A DNA stretch of 46,084 bases. It comes from Prolixibacteraceae bacterium (GTDB taxonomy: Bacteria; Bacteroidota; Bacteroidia; Bacteroidales; Prolixibacteraceae). The position numbers were made by a program, and so were the translations under genes. Every line of letters begins with the position of its first letter. Positions within the stretch are counted from its first letter, which is position 1. Of this stretch, positions 33,353-40,977 are shown one piece after another. Under the pieces are notes generated by a model that was not told where the DNA came from, ran no database searches, and saw only the letters and a program-made list of their open reading frames with translations. The DNA lies in NCBI GenBank assembly GCA_016938055.1, contig JAFGVJ010000203.1, positions 1-46,084 on the forward strand, in the 5' to 3' direction.

Positions 33353-34264
33353 ATGCAATCAAATCAAACCCGCCGCGATTTTTTTAAAATATCGGCTGCC
33401 AGCGCCCTTGGCTTAATGATATTAGGGCCAATGGCTTGTAAAACAGCTATTGCCGACCGTAAGAGCTTTGGTGTAGGCCTGCAATTGTACAGCATCCGTG
33501 ATGCCATGACAGCCGATGCATTAGGCTCATTGAAGAAAGTAGCAGCTATGGGCTATAAGAACCTGGAATTGGCTAATTATGCCAACGGAAAGTTTTACGG
33601 TTATGCTCCTGTTGAATTTAAGAAAATTGTCAATGACCTTGGAATGGACATCATCAGTAGTCATGCTGCAGTTGAAGCAGCCGGAATTACCATTGAAAAT
33701 GCCCGCAAGATGGCTGATGACCATGCCGAACTGGGAGTGAAATATTGTATTCAACCCTGGGTCAATGATCAGGACCGGACTGTTGAAACATACAAACGTA
33801 TGATTGGTGACTGGAACAAAGTTGGAGGAATCATGAAGGAAGCAGGCATTCAGTTTGGCTATCACAACCACAACTTTGAATTTGCACAGCTCGATGGAAT
33901 TGTTCCTTTTTTCGATCTTTTCATGCCCGAAATGGATCCCGATCTCATTACTTTTGAACTGGATTTATTCTGGGCAACCAAAGCCGGCCAGGATCCGGTA
34001 GAACTATTTAAACGTTATCCCGGTCGTTTCCAGTTGCTTCATCTGAAGGATATGGCTCTTGATAACGGACCTTATTTTGAAGTGGTGAAAGATGACATCA
34101 CCTCAGTTGGTGCGGGGTTGATTGATTTTAAAACAATTTTACAAAGTCGCGACATTGCAGGCACAAAATACCTTTTTGTAGAAGATGACAATCAGGGAAA
34201 CGGCCAACCTTTCGAAGCCCTGGAAGTGAGCATCAGCAATATTACCACCAAAATACTGGTGTAA
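33353..34264 (+). CDS. Exported sugar phosphate isomerase/epimerase-like protein (xylose isomerase-like TIM barrel)
   Basis: The 303-residue protein begins with a Tat-type signal (TRRDFFKISAASALGLMILGPMAC), in which Cys29 could be lipidated although the lipobox is imperfect. The rest is an AP-endonuclease-2-type TIM barrel: GVGLQLYSIRDAM, GYKNLELANY, HAAVEAAG, FGYHNHNFEF, FELDLFWATKAG and LHLKDM, with His and Glu residues that normally bind metal. Proteins of this type occur in sugar and polyol degradation in Bacteroidota. The substrate is unknown. It appears to be transcribed alone and ends in a bidirectional terminator. Confidence 0.88.
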   Translation: MQSNQTRRDFFKISAASALGLMILGPMACKTAIADRKSFGVGLQLYSIRDAMTADALGSLKKVAAMGYKNLELANYANGKFYGYAPVEFKKIVNDLGMDIISSHAAVEAAGITIENARKMADDHAELGVKYCIQPWVNDQDRTVETYKRMIGDWNKVGGIMKEAGIQFGYHNHNFEFAQLDGIVPFFDLFMPEMDPDLITFELDLFWATKAGQDPVELFKRYPGRFQLLHLKDMALDNGPYFEVVKDDITSVGAGLIDFKTILQSRDIAGTKYLFVEDDNQGNGQPFEALEVSISNITTKILV

Positions 34265-34309
34265 TCAGAAAATTGAAAGTACTCAATCACTAAAATTGAG
34301 CTCCACAAA

Positions 34310-34347
34310 AGAAGGTCCTTCCTGAAATTTAGGGAAGGACCTTTTTA
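34310..34347. terminator. Bidirectional intrinsic terminator
   Basis: AAGGTCCTTCC (34312-34322) pairs perfectly with GGAAGGACCTT (34333-34343), loop of ten bases, with A and T flanks. It serves the isomerase gene (plus) and the CBM48 gene (minus). Confidence 0.88.
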
Positions 34348-34351
34348 CTTT

Positions 34352-34663
34352 TTAAACGCTTGTTTTCAGGATCGAGTTTTCCTCACCCAATCCATTCTGG
34401 GCATAAGCATCGGCTTCGGGATCATTGATCCATTGGGTGTCGTTGAGCAAATAACGGAATTCATATTCCTGGTTTACAGGAAGACTCAGCGTAAGGGTGA
34501 AATCACCCGATTTCAGGGATGACATCAATTCAGATTGGGTATTCCAACCATTGAAAGAACCAGCAAGGTTAACCTTTTCTGCATTGTTGGTGTCGGCTTT
34601 CGACAAGCGAAATGTTACTTTACAAACATCGCTGCTTTTGAGAAATTGTTTTTTTAAACTCAT
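34352..34663 (-). CDS. Stand-alone CBM48 (isoamylase N-terminal/glycogen-binding) protein
   Basis: The 103-residue protein is almost entirely one carbohydrate-binding module 48: CKVTFRLSKADTNNAEKVNLAGSFNGWN, then FTLTLSLPVNQEYEFRYLLNDTQWINDPEADAYAQNGLGEENSIL. The motif NLAGSFNGWN with the later EFRYLL and W-I-N-D-P is that of AMPK-beta-type glycogen binders and starch branching/debranching enzymes. No catalytic domain or signal peptide is present, so it should bind glycogen or another alpha-glucan in the cytoplasm. Whether it regulates a partner enzyme is unknown. Confidence 0.87.
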   Translation of the reverse strand: MSLKKQFLKSSDVCKVTFRLSKADTNNAEKVNLAGSFNGWNTQSELMSSLKSGDFTLTLSLPVNQEYEFRYLLNDTQWINDPEADAYAQNGLGEENSILKTSV

Positions 34664-34791
34664 AATCTATTCACTTTTAAGAACTTCACTAAACTATGGC
34701 GAAGGTAATCTTTCCAATTAAGATTCCTTTATACAACATAAATCAGCGCTCGTTTTTTAATAATAACTTAAAAGTCAAAGAGATATTGGTT

Positions 34792-35382
34792 TTATAGAAA
34801 TTCACGCACATCGGTCACCATCATACCTGCCGCAAGGGCTGCATCAATGCCGGGCTGTCCATCTTCAAACACCTGACAAAGGACCGGTTCAATTCCCAAT
34901 AATTTGGCACAAAGCAGAAAAGTATCCGGCGCGGGTTTTCCATGTTGCACATCATCGCAGGTAACCAGGGCATCCACCATTGGGCTTGCGCCAATCACTT
35001 CCAGCGTTTTGGTAGCGATACGCCTATCGCCTCCGGTTCCACAGGCGATGGGTAAAATTCCAGAATAGGCTTTCATCACTTCGAAAACCTGATGAATGGC
35101 TTGCATTTCACCTATGGTTTTAAAGTATTCATCCTCTTTCTCTTTGGCTACTTTCTCGGGAATAAAACCTTTGGGTTGGTATTGTTCCAGGAACATGTAC
35201 ATTTGAGGCAATACAGGTATACCAGCAATCGACTGAAACAATTCAGGACTCATATTGATTCCATATCGACCCAATACTTTTCGAAATGCGGCAAAATGAG
35301 CAGGCATGGTGTCTGCCAATGTTCCGTCAATATCAAAAATCAGCGCTTTGGCTTTGGGGTCAACCATTATCTTCTTTTTCAT
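34792..35382 (-). CDS. HAD-superfamily phosphatase/phosphomutase-like protein
   Basis: I chose the ATG at 35382 (MKKKIMVDPKAKALIFDIDGTL), though an ATG at 35367 is also possible; the ORF runs further upstream without family similarity. The 196-residue protein has the nucleophile motif FDIDGTLADTMPAHFAAF with Asp17 and Asp19, a helical cap, a GTGGDRR second motif, and GKPAPDTFLLCAKLLG with FEDGQPGIDAALAAGM at the end. This is a subfamily IA, beta-phosphoglucomutase or fructose-1-phosphatase-like enzyme (YqaB type). The substrate is probably a small sugar phosphate; not proven. It is on the minus strand with no adjacent partner. Confidence 0.88.
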   Translation of the reverse strand: MKKKIMVDPKAKALIFDIDGTLADTMPAHFAAFRKVLGRYGINMSPELFQSIAGIPVLPQMYMFLEQYQPKGFIPEKVAKEKEDEYFKTIGEMQAIHQVFEVMKAYSGILPIACGTGGDRRIATKTLEVIGASPMVDALVTCDDVQHGKPAPDTFLLCAKLLGIEPVLCQVFEDGQPGIDAALAAGMMVTDVREFL

Positions 35383-35738
35383 TGCTTCGAATAAGGTTGC
35401 AATTTTAATGAAATTTGAAGTTTTGGCCTCTATAAGCAACATCAACAAACCATTAAATTCTGGCTACAAAGCCTAATGGCAGCGTCATCGATCAATTTTA
35501 TCCCCATAAAAAGATAATTTGACCTACCTGATTCCGCATTTTAAGGTTTAATTTTATGTTTTTCGATAGGAAAGCCATAAATTAGTTAGGCAATAAATCC
35601 AGCATTTAAAAGGGAAAGCAACATTTGCCCCCCCTGAATGAATACGATTAACCAACAAAAAAATAAGAATTTTAAGGAATATTGATTATTCAAATTATCA
35701 TCTATCATTTTCAAATTAATCACTAATAATTTTTAACT
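35383..35738. other. AT-rich intergenic region before the T9SS protein gene
   Basis: This divergent gap of 356 bp lies between the HAD gene and the T9SS cargo gene. I see no RNA gene, repeat or riboswitch. No TAnnTTTG promoter at the right spacing was found, so the start of transcription is unknown. Confidence 0.5.
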
Positions 35739-38216
35739 ATGAGACTTCTAATTTTTACTCTTTTACTCAGTATGTTGTCACTCAGTTCGCTTTTTGCGGA
35801 CGTACGCGAGTGGAACATCAGTAATGATGAATTCAATGCTTTGGGTGAAATTTCAGCCACAACAACCGTAAATGGCCTGACTATTTATGCCACTGCCGAT
35901 AAAACTGTGGTTGTAGAACCCAATGGCAAAACACTGGATGGAATGGAATTTACTACCCGCATGAAATTGGGTGGTGCAGGTAGTCTGGAAGCTGGTGCCG
36001 AATACCGTGCTGTATCCATCGACGTAACCGGTAATACTACGATCTCTGTTGCTGCAATTTCATCGAGCAGCAGTGCCGACCGTGAGTTCTTGTTTATCAA
36101 TGCAGCCGGCGACACCCTGCATACGGCTCCGGTTTATGGTGCCAATATTGACTGGGCTGTTTTCGACTATGTGGGTGAGGCCACCACCATTTACATGGCT
36201 TCCAAATCGAGCGGCATCAACATTTACTACATCAAGGCCGAAGGTGAAGGCGGTGGTGGTGAAGAACCTCCCGTTGTTTCCGATCCATTGGCTATTTTCG
36301 ACCCTGCTACCGTAGATCCGGCCGACTTGAAACCAGGTATGGAAATTGTTGAAATTGGTGGCAAAAAGTACCTTCAGGTTGTAGTTGACGCCTGGAACTC
36401 CATTTTGGATGTTCCTGCCTTCAAATTTGAACCGGGAATGACTGCATTTACTGAATTCAAGTATGTGGTTACACAAACTGAATATACTGCCGCACAGATC
36501 AATGCAACCGTTCAATTGATTGACACAGTTAATTTGATGAAACCATCATGGTCAAATGACTCAGTTTCAACTACTACCGGTTTAGTACAATCGAATCCTG
36601 ACGGAACATTTAAGAAAGTTTCGGCAGGAGCTGCCGCTACCTCAAAAGTGGTACATCAGGTTCAATTCTTTGGACAGCAAAACGTAAGCTGGGGAGCTGT
36701 TGTGGGTGACACCCTTTGGGTAGGTAAAGTACGTGCCTATGTGAAAGATGATGCTTCAACCATTGCTAACCCTGAAACCTACGATCCTTCAAATTTGCCA
36801 GCCAACTGGGAAATTGTGGATGTTGAAGGTGCTAAATACTTCAAAGTTCATTTGGAAGGCTGGAACAACGTGCTTCCTGTAACTGAGTTTAGCATCCCTG
36901 CCGGTGCTACCGATTACAGTGCCATGATCAAGTTTGATAAAGGTACTTCAACCTACGAAATGAGCCAAGTAAACACTTTCTTCAAAATTGCCAATGTTGT
37001 AGGCGAAACCTGGACAGAACTGGGTGCTGGTGGTGCTGCCAGTAGTGCAACTTTCAAAAAGTATTCATTTGCCATTAAAGATGCCACCAAAACAGTCAGT
37101 GTTGTACAGGTTGCCGGACAAGAAACTTCTGGTTGGGGAGCCATCACCGGTGATTACCTGTACATTGGAAAAGTAACGGCTAACGTTACCATTCCACCGG
37201 ATCCGGACGCCATTCTTGACCCTGCAACTTTTGATGCAGCAAACCTGAAAGCTGGTTGGGAGATTGTGACCATTGGTGACAAAAAATACTTTAAAGTTCC
37301 GCTCGACGGTTGGAGCACATGGATGAATGTTCCTGAATATAAATTCCCTGCCGGACGCAACGCTTTCAGGGCTGAAGTGAAATACGAAGCCGGTACCTCT
37401 GGTGCTGCGTTGGACGGGCTGGGTGCATTCCTGAAGTTTTCTACTTCGGGTTGGGCCGAAATCGGAGCTGGCAGAACCGCTGTTGGTACCGAATTTGCCG
37501 AACAAGTTGTGACCATGGCTGCCAACGAAGGCAATGTAGCTGGTGTATTCCAGATTGCTGTTCAGGATGCCAACAATGGCTATTCCGCACTTGTTGGTGA
37601 TTTCCTATACATTGGTAAAATTTCGGCCTGCACAACTGCTCCTGTTACCTTCACCATCGACGATACCAAATTCAAAGCATACGATGGTTTTGTGATTCGT
37701 GGTAGTTGGTTGACCAAAAGTGGTATTTTCGATTCAGCCTGGAATGGTGGTGTTGACCATGCAGAATTTACCGACAGTGTATTGGTTGATGCTGAAAACG
37801 AAGTTTGGGAAGTGGACAACATTTGGGAGTATACCGTGAACCTGGTGGCCGATGGTGGCACCAACACCTGGAAATGGGGTTTCCTCGATCTCAATGGCAA
37901 CTGGAAAGTGACTGGTGCTGACCCAACATTCCAGGTTAGCGACTGGACCCCACAAACCATTACCTACACCATTGGTGGAACAAGTGTTGAAGACCTTTCT
38001 TCAAAACTGAAAATTTACCCGAACCCCGTGGTTAATATACTGAATGTGACAGGCATGGACATTGAAAGTGTTTCAATTTACAACCTGACCGGTGCAAAAG
38101 TTCATACCGGTACTTCCAACAGCATTGATGTTTCCAACCTTTCAAAAGGAACTTATGTTGTAAAAGCGATTGATCAAAATGGTGAAGTTGCCATCAGCAA
38201 ATTCTCAAAGAATTAA
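35739..38216 (+). CDS. Secreted multi-repeat protein with T9SS type A sorting domain
   Basis: The 825-residue protein has a signal peptide (LLIFTLLLSMLSLSSLFAD) and an N-terminal domain of about 150 residues (VREWNISNDEFNALGEIS...), resembling the carbohydrate-associated domains found in polysaccharide lyases. Three repeats of about 150 residues follow, near 187-340, 342-490 and 491-635, each opening with a D/NPxTxDxxNLxxxWEIVxIGxKKYFKVxLDGW pattern. A Trp-rich domain follows near 636-750. It ends in a T9SS type A sorting domain (KLKIYPNPVVNILNVTG... STYVVKAIDQNGEVAISKFSKN). It should be exported through the outer membrane and attached to the surface or released. The repeats are not a family I know; carbohydrate or polymer binding is inference. 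Confidence 0.9.
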   Translation: MRLLIFTLLLSMLSLSSLFADVREWNISNDEFNALGEISATTTVNGLTIYATADKTVVVEPNGKTLDGMEFTTRMKLGGAGSLEAGAEYRAVSIDVTGNTTISVAAISSSSSADREFLFINAAGDTLHTAPVYGANIDWAVFDYVGEATTIYMASKSSGINIYYIKAEGEGGGGEEPPVVSDPLAIFDPATVDPADLKPGMEIVEIGGKKYLQVVVDAWNSILDVPAFKFEPGMTAFTEFKYVVTQTEYTAAQINATVQLIDTVNLMKPSWSNDSVSTTTGLVQSNPDGTFKKVSAGAAATSKVVHQVQFFGQQNVSWGAVVGDTLWVGKVRAYVKDDASTIANPETYDPSNLPANWEIVDVEGAKYFKVHLEGWNNVLPVTEFSIPAGATDYSAMIKFDKGTSTYEMSQVNTFFKIANVVGETWTELGAGGAASSATFKKYSFAIKDATKTVSVVQVAGQETSGWGAITGDYLYIGKVTANVTIPPDPDAILDPATFDAANLKAGWEIVTIGDKKYFKVPLDGWSTWMNVPEYKFPAGRNAFRAEVKYEAGTSGAALDGLGAFLKFSTSGWAEIGAGRTAVGTEFAEQVVTMAANEGNVAGVFQIAVQDANNGYSALVGDFLYIGKISACTTAPVTFTIDDTKFKAYDGFVIRGSWLTKSGIFDSAWNGGVDHAEFTDSVLVDAENEVWEVDNIWEYTVNLVADGGTNTWKWGFLDLNGNWKVTGADPTFQVSDWTPQTITYTIGGTSVEDLSSKLKIYPNPVVNILNVTGMDIESVSIYNLTGAKVHTGTSNSIDVSNLSKGTYVVKAIDQNGEVAISKFSKN

Positions 38217-38247
38217 GTTTGAATTAAATAGATTTCATTAGTTTAGG

Positions 38248-38284
38248 AAAAGTCGGTAGGCGAAAGTTTACCGACTTTTTTTAT
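38248..38284. terminator. Bidirectional intrinsic terminator between the T9SS and exosortase-like genes
   Basis: AAAAGTCGGTA pairs with TACCGACTTTT around a ten-base loop, with A and T flanks. It ends both convergent transcripts. Confidence 0.88.
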
Positions 38285-38811
38285 TTTTTCAGGTTAGAGA
38301 ACCAAAACCATAAACCGAAAATTGCCAGGTAAATGAAGCCCTGAAATACAAAATGATGAAGAAAATCGAGTTGTTGATAACAGCATTCCACCACGATGGT
38401 TAAAGCAGCCATACGCATGGAATTCAGCAGAAAAATGATAAAAAAACCCAAGGGGATGAACCAGGCCTTGGTCCTCAAACTGCCAGGGTAAGCCAATAAA
38501 AAGATCAGAAAAACAAAGAAGAGATTGACACCCAGACAATCATACACTACTTCCACAGCCTGATCGGAACCTGTCAGCCACATCTTTCGCTCAGCGTAAT
38601 TGACCGAAACATCATGTTTAAACAATTTGAGAAAAGCAAGGCCTGTCTTCAGGTATAGGGTAGAAGCCAGTTGAGTAAAGTCAGTGTATTGTCCGTGAAG
38701 GATCATCCATTTTCTGAAAACCCTCCAAACAATAAACATTGATGCGCCTTTGATTAAAAAGCGATTCAGATCAGTAGTTTGTTGGTACTTATCAATGAAT
38801 TTACGAAACAT
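38281..38811 (-). CDS. Exosortase/archaeosortase-family transmembrane protein
   Basis: The 176-residue polytopic membrane protein has the three catalytic positions of the exosortase family in order: Cys92 in YDCLGVNLFFVFLIFLLAYPG, Arg133 in NSMRMAALTIV and His152/His153 in FLHHFVFQGFIYLAIFGLWFW. Spacing and flanking hydrophobic helices match the short Bacteroidota exosortases. The subtype is not decided by eye. Family knowledge: these are transpeptidase-like enzymes that cut a C-terminal sorting signal (motif, membrane helix, basic tail) from exported proteins. No protein with such a C-terminus is visible in the window. Its ATG directly follows the stop (TAG) of the tonB-like gene, so it is almost certainly translated from the exbB-exbD-tonB transcript. 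Confidence 0.85.
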   Translation of the reverse strand: MFRKFIDKYQQTTDLNRFLIKGASMFIVWRVFRKWMILHGQYTDFTQLASTLYLKTGLAFLKLFKHDVSVNYAERKMWLTGSDQAVEVVYDCLGVNLFFVFLIFLLAYPGSLRTKAWFIPLGFFIIFLLNSMRMAALTIVVECCYQQLDFLHHFVFQGFIYLAIFGLWFWFSNLKK

Positions 38812-39756
38812 CTAATTTAACACAAACCGATAAGTAATGGTCCCGGTTTGGAATGCGGGAGCATTTTTATCCTGGTTGAAACGGGTAGAAAGGGCTGCAC
38901 GTTTGGCAGCATTCAACAAGCCCGTATCGAGCGAGGTTGAACCTCTGACCCCTGCTTCAGCCTTGGTAACCACACCGTTTTGATCAACGGTTACCTGAAC
39001 CACCACAATGCCTTCTTCCTGCCCGGGATAAGTGGGTTTTGGCAGCGTTTCGGCCGATCGACCGGACAGGTTAAAGGTAATCCCTTCGCCTCCTCCTGCG
39101 CCATACTGGTTTGCACCCGGAGTTCCGCTCCCGGAACCTTGATTACCTGGTTCGTAAGTTACACCCTGCCCCGATGACTCTGAATTGGTCTGCCCTGCTC
39201 CGCCTCCACCAAACACATTTTGAGCTCTTTGGTTGATTGCAGCAATCCTTGCTGCCTCCTGAGCTCTGCGAATACTATCTTGTCGTTGTATTTCCCGCAA
39301 ACGTCGCTGCTCTGCCAGACGTTCCTGTTCAATTTTTTGACGGGCTTCTTCTTCGCGGCGTTTTTGTTCCTCGGCGGCTTTTCTTATACGGGCTTCTTCT
39401 TCCAGTTTCTTTTTATTTTCTTCCTCCAACTTCTTTTTTCCTTCATCGATGGCTACCGTTTTCTCAAAGTTCTGGGTCACCACTTCTTCTTTTCCCTGGT
39501 TTTGAACAGGTTTTGAGGCAGCAACAGGAGGTGGAGGAGTTGGGGCAGCTTGTTTAATTTCCTGCTGCTGTGGTTGTGGCGCGGGTTCTTGTTGTCCCAT
39601 TCCAACGTTCGAGCTACCAAAATCAACCAGTATTCCTTTGTCTTCGGGGAGTGGCAAGGGTGTAAAAAACCCCAGTTTCATCAACAGGAGTAACAATGCC
39701 ACATGAAACAGCATTGTCAACAAAAGACCTTCTTTATGTTTTTTGAAGTAGCTCAC
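38812..39756 (-). CDS. TonB-family energy transducer
   Basis: The 314-residue protein has an N-terminal membrane anchor (LLLTMLFHVALLLLLMKLGFF), a Pro/Gln/Lys-rich periplasmic region (APTPPPPVAASKPV), a long Glu/Lys/Arg coiled stretch near 100-170 (KKLEEENKKKLEEEARIRKAAEEQ), a Gly-rich linker and a C-terminal TonB-like domain of about 80 residues (GIVVVQVTVDQNGVVTKAEAGVRGSTSLDTGLLNAAKRAALSTRFNQ). With ExbB and ExbD it carries proton-motive force to outer-membrane transporters. The length and coiled region also recall TolA, so it could serve a Tol-like or envelope role instead. No TonB-dependent receptor gene lies nearby. Confidence 0.88.
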   Translation of the reverse strand: MSYFKKHKEGLLLTMLFHVALLLLLMKLGFFTPLPLPEDKGILVDFGSSNVGMGQQEPAPQPQQQEIKQAAPTPPPPVAASKPVQNQGKEEVVTQNFEKTVAIDEGKKKLEEENKKKLEEEARIRKAAEEQKRREEEARQKIEQERLAEQRRLREIQRQDSIRRAQEAARIAAINQRAQNVFGGGGAGQTNSESSGQGVTYEPGNQGSGSGTPGANQYGAGGGEGITFNLSGRSAETLPKPTYPGQEEGIVVVQVTVDQNGVVTKAEAGVRGSTSLDTGLLNAAKRAALSTRFNQDKNAPAFQTGTITYRFVLN

Positions 39757-39765
39757 AAACTGTGT

Positions 39766-40173
39766 TTATTTTTCAGGACTGGTAGCCAGAATCATTTTGT
39801 ACTCGTTCCTACGTGCAATGTTCATAATTTTTACCACTTCCTCGATTGGAACTGTTTGATCGGCATGCAGGGAAATGTACATATCTTCTTCAGGCACAAT
39901 GGTTCTTTGCAAAAAAGGTTCTATGTCGTTGAATTGCACTTGAAGTAGTTTACCGTTTTCATTCACAAAGTAACGCAAGTCACTGGTTATCGATATGGTC
40001 GTCAGCGGTTTGGCCTGTGTTTGATTGCTGCTTTGCGGTAACAACAGCTTCAGTGCATTGGGTGCAATGAGGGTGGACGTTACCATGAAAAAGATGAGCA
40101 ACAGGAATACAATGTCAGTCATGGACGACATGCTGAACGAGGCATCAATTTTATTTCTTTTTTTCAGTGCCAT
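39766..40173 (-). CDS. exbD: ExbD/TolR-family proton channel subunit
   Basis: The 135-residue protein has one N-terminal membrane helix (MTDIVFLLLIFFMVTSTL) with Asp20 as the proton-carrying residue, and a periplasmic domain of about 90 residues. It is the standard length for ExbD/TolR. It lies 9 bp after exbB and 9 bp before the tonB-like gene, all on the minus strand, so the three form one motor operon. Confidence 0.93.
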   Translation of the reverse strand: MALKKRNKIDASFSMSSMTDIVFLLLIFFMVTSTLIAPNALKLLLPQSSNQTQAKPLTTISITSDLRYFVNENGKLLQVQFNDIEPFLQRTIVPEEDMYISLHADQTVPIEEVVKIMNIARRNEYKMILATSPEK

Positions 40174-40182
40174 AAGTCATCT

Positions 40183-40872
40183 TTAGGATGCAGGTTCATT
40201 CAACAAATCCATGAATTCAGTTGTTGAAGCTTCCATTTTGAACACAACGCTCTCGACGCGGGCCACTAGAATGTTGTAGGCGAAGTAGGCAATAATTCCC
40301 ACGATAAGACCGGCAACGGTAGTGACCATGGCCTGATAGATTCCTGATGAAAGCAAGGTTACATCAATGTTGTTACCGGCATTGGCCATATCGTAAAAGG
40401 CCTGAATCATTCCCATAACCGTACCTAAAAACCCAATCATGGGAGCACCACCAGCCACACTGGCCAGCACAGGTAAACCCTTTTCAAGTTTAGAAACTTC
40501 CAGATTACCCACAGTTTCGATGGCTGTACTCACATCGTTTAAGGGGCGTCCAATGCGGGAGATTCCTTTTTCAATCATCCGGGTGATGGGCAGATCTTTT
40601 GACCGGCACAAAGCCAGTGCGGCATCAATTTTACCCTCCTGGATGTTGATCCTGATCTGATTCATCAGGTTGGGATCTACTTTCGATGCTTTCTGAATAG
40701 CAACATAACGATCACCGAAAATGTATACCCCAATGATGGATAGCAAAACAATCGGGATCATGATCCACCCTCCTTTTAATGCCAAACCCAAAAAATCAAG
40801 GGTGATACCCTGAGGTTCCATGGCCAGCACATCGGCTGCGGTATTTACTTGTAAAATGAAAAATGATAACAT
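40183..40872 (-). CDS. exbB: ExbB/TolQ/MotA-family proton channel subunit
   Basis: The 229-residue protein has the expected three membrane helices (WIMIPIVLLSIIGVYIF near 35-51, then a pair in the second half: IGFLGTVMGMIQAFYDMA and MVTTVAGLIVGIIAYFAYNIL) and a cytoplasmic loop between the first and second. It is the first gene of the exbB-exbD-tonB-exosortase operon. The motor uses the proton gradient across the inner membrane. No clear promoter was found in the 105 bp to the tamB-like gene. Confidence 0.93.
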   Translation of the reverse strand: MLSFFILQVNTAADVLAMEPQGITLDFLGLALKGGWIMIPIVLLSIIGVYIFGDRYVAIQKASKVDPNLMNQIRINIQEGKIDAALALCRSKDLPITRMIEKGISRIGRPLNDVSTAIETVGNLEVSKLEKGLPVLASVAGGAPMIGFLGTVMGMIQAFYDMANAGNNIDVTLLSSGIYQAMVTTVAGLIVGIIAYFAYNILVARVESVVFKMEASTTEFMDLLNEPAS

Positions 40873-40977
40873 ATGCTTCTGTTTTAACTGCTACTAAAAA
40901 CGTTTGAATTGCTGATTTATTTCAATGGATTAAACCGACTACAAAATAAAGAAAGAATTTGTAAAGCGCCGTTCACT

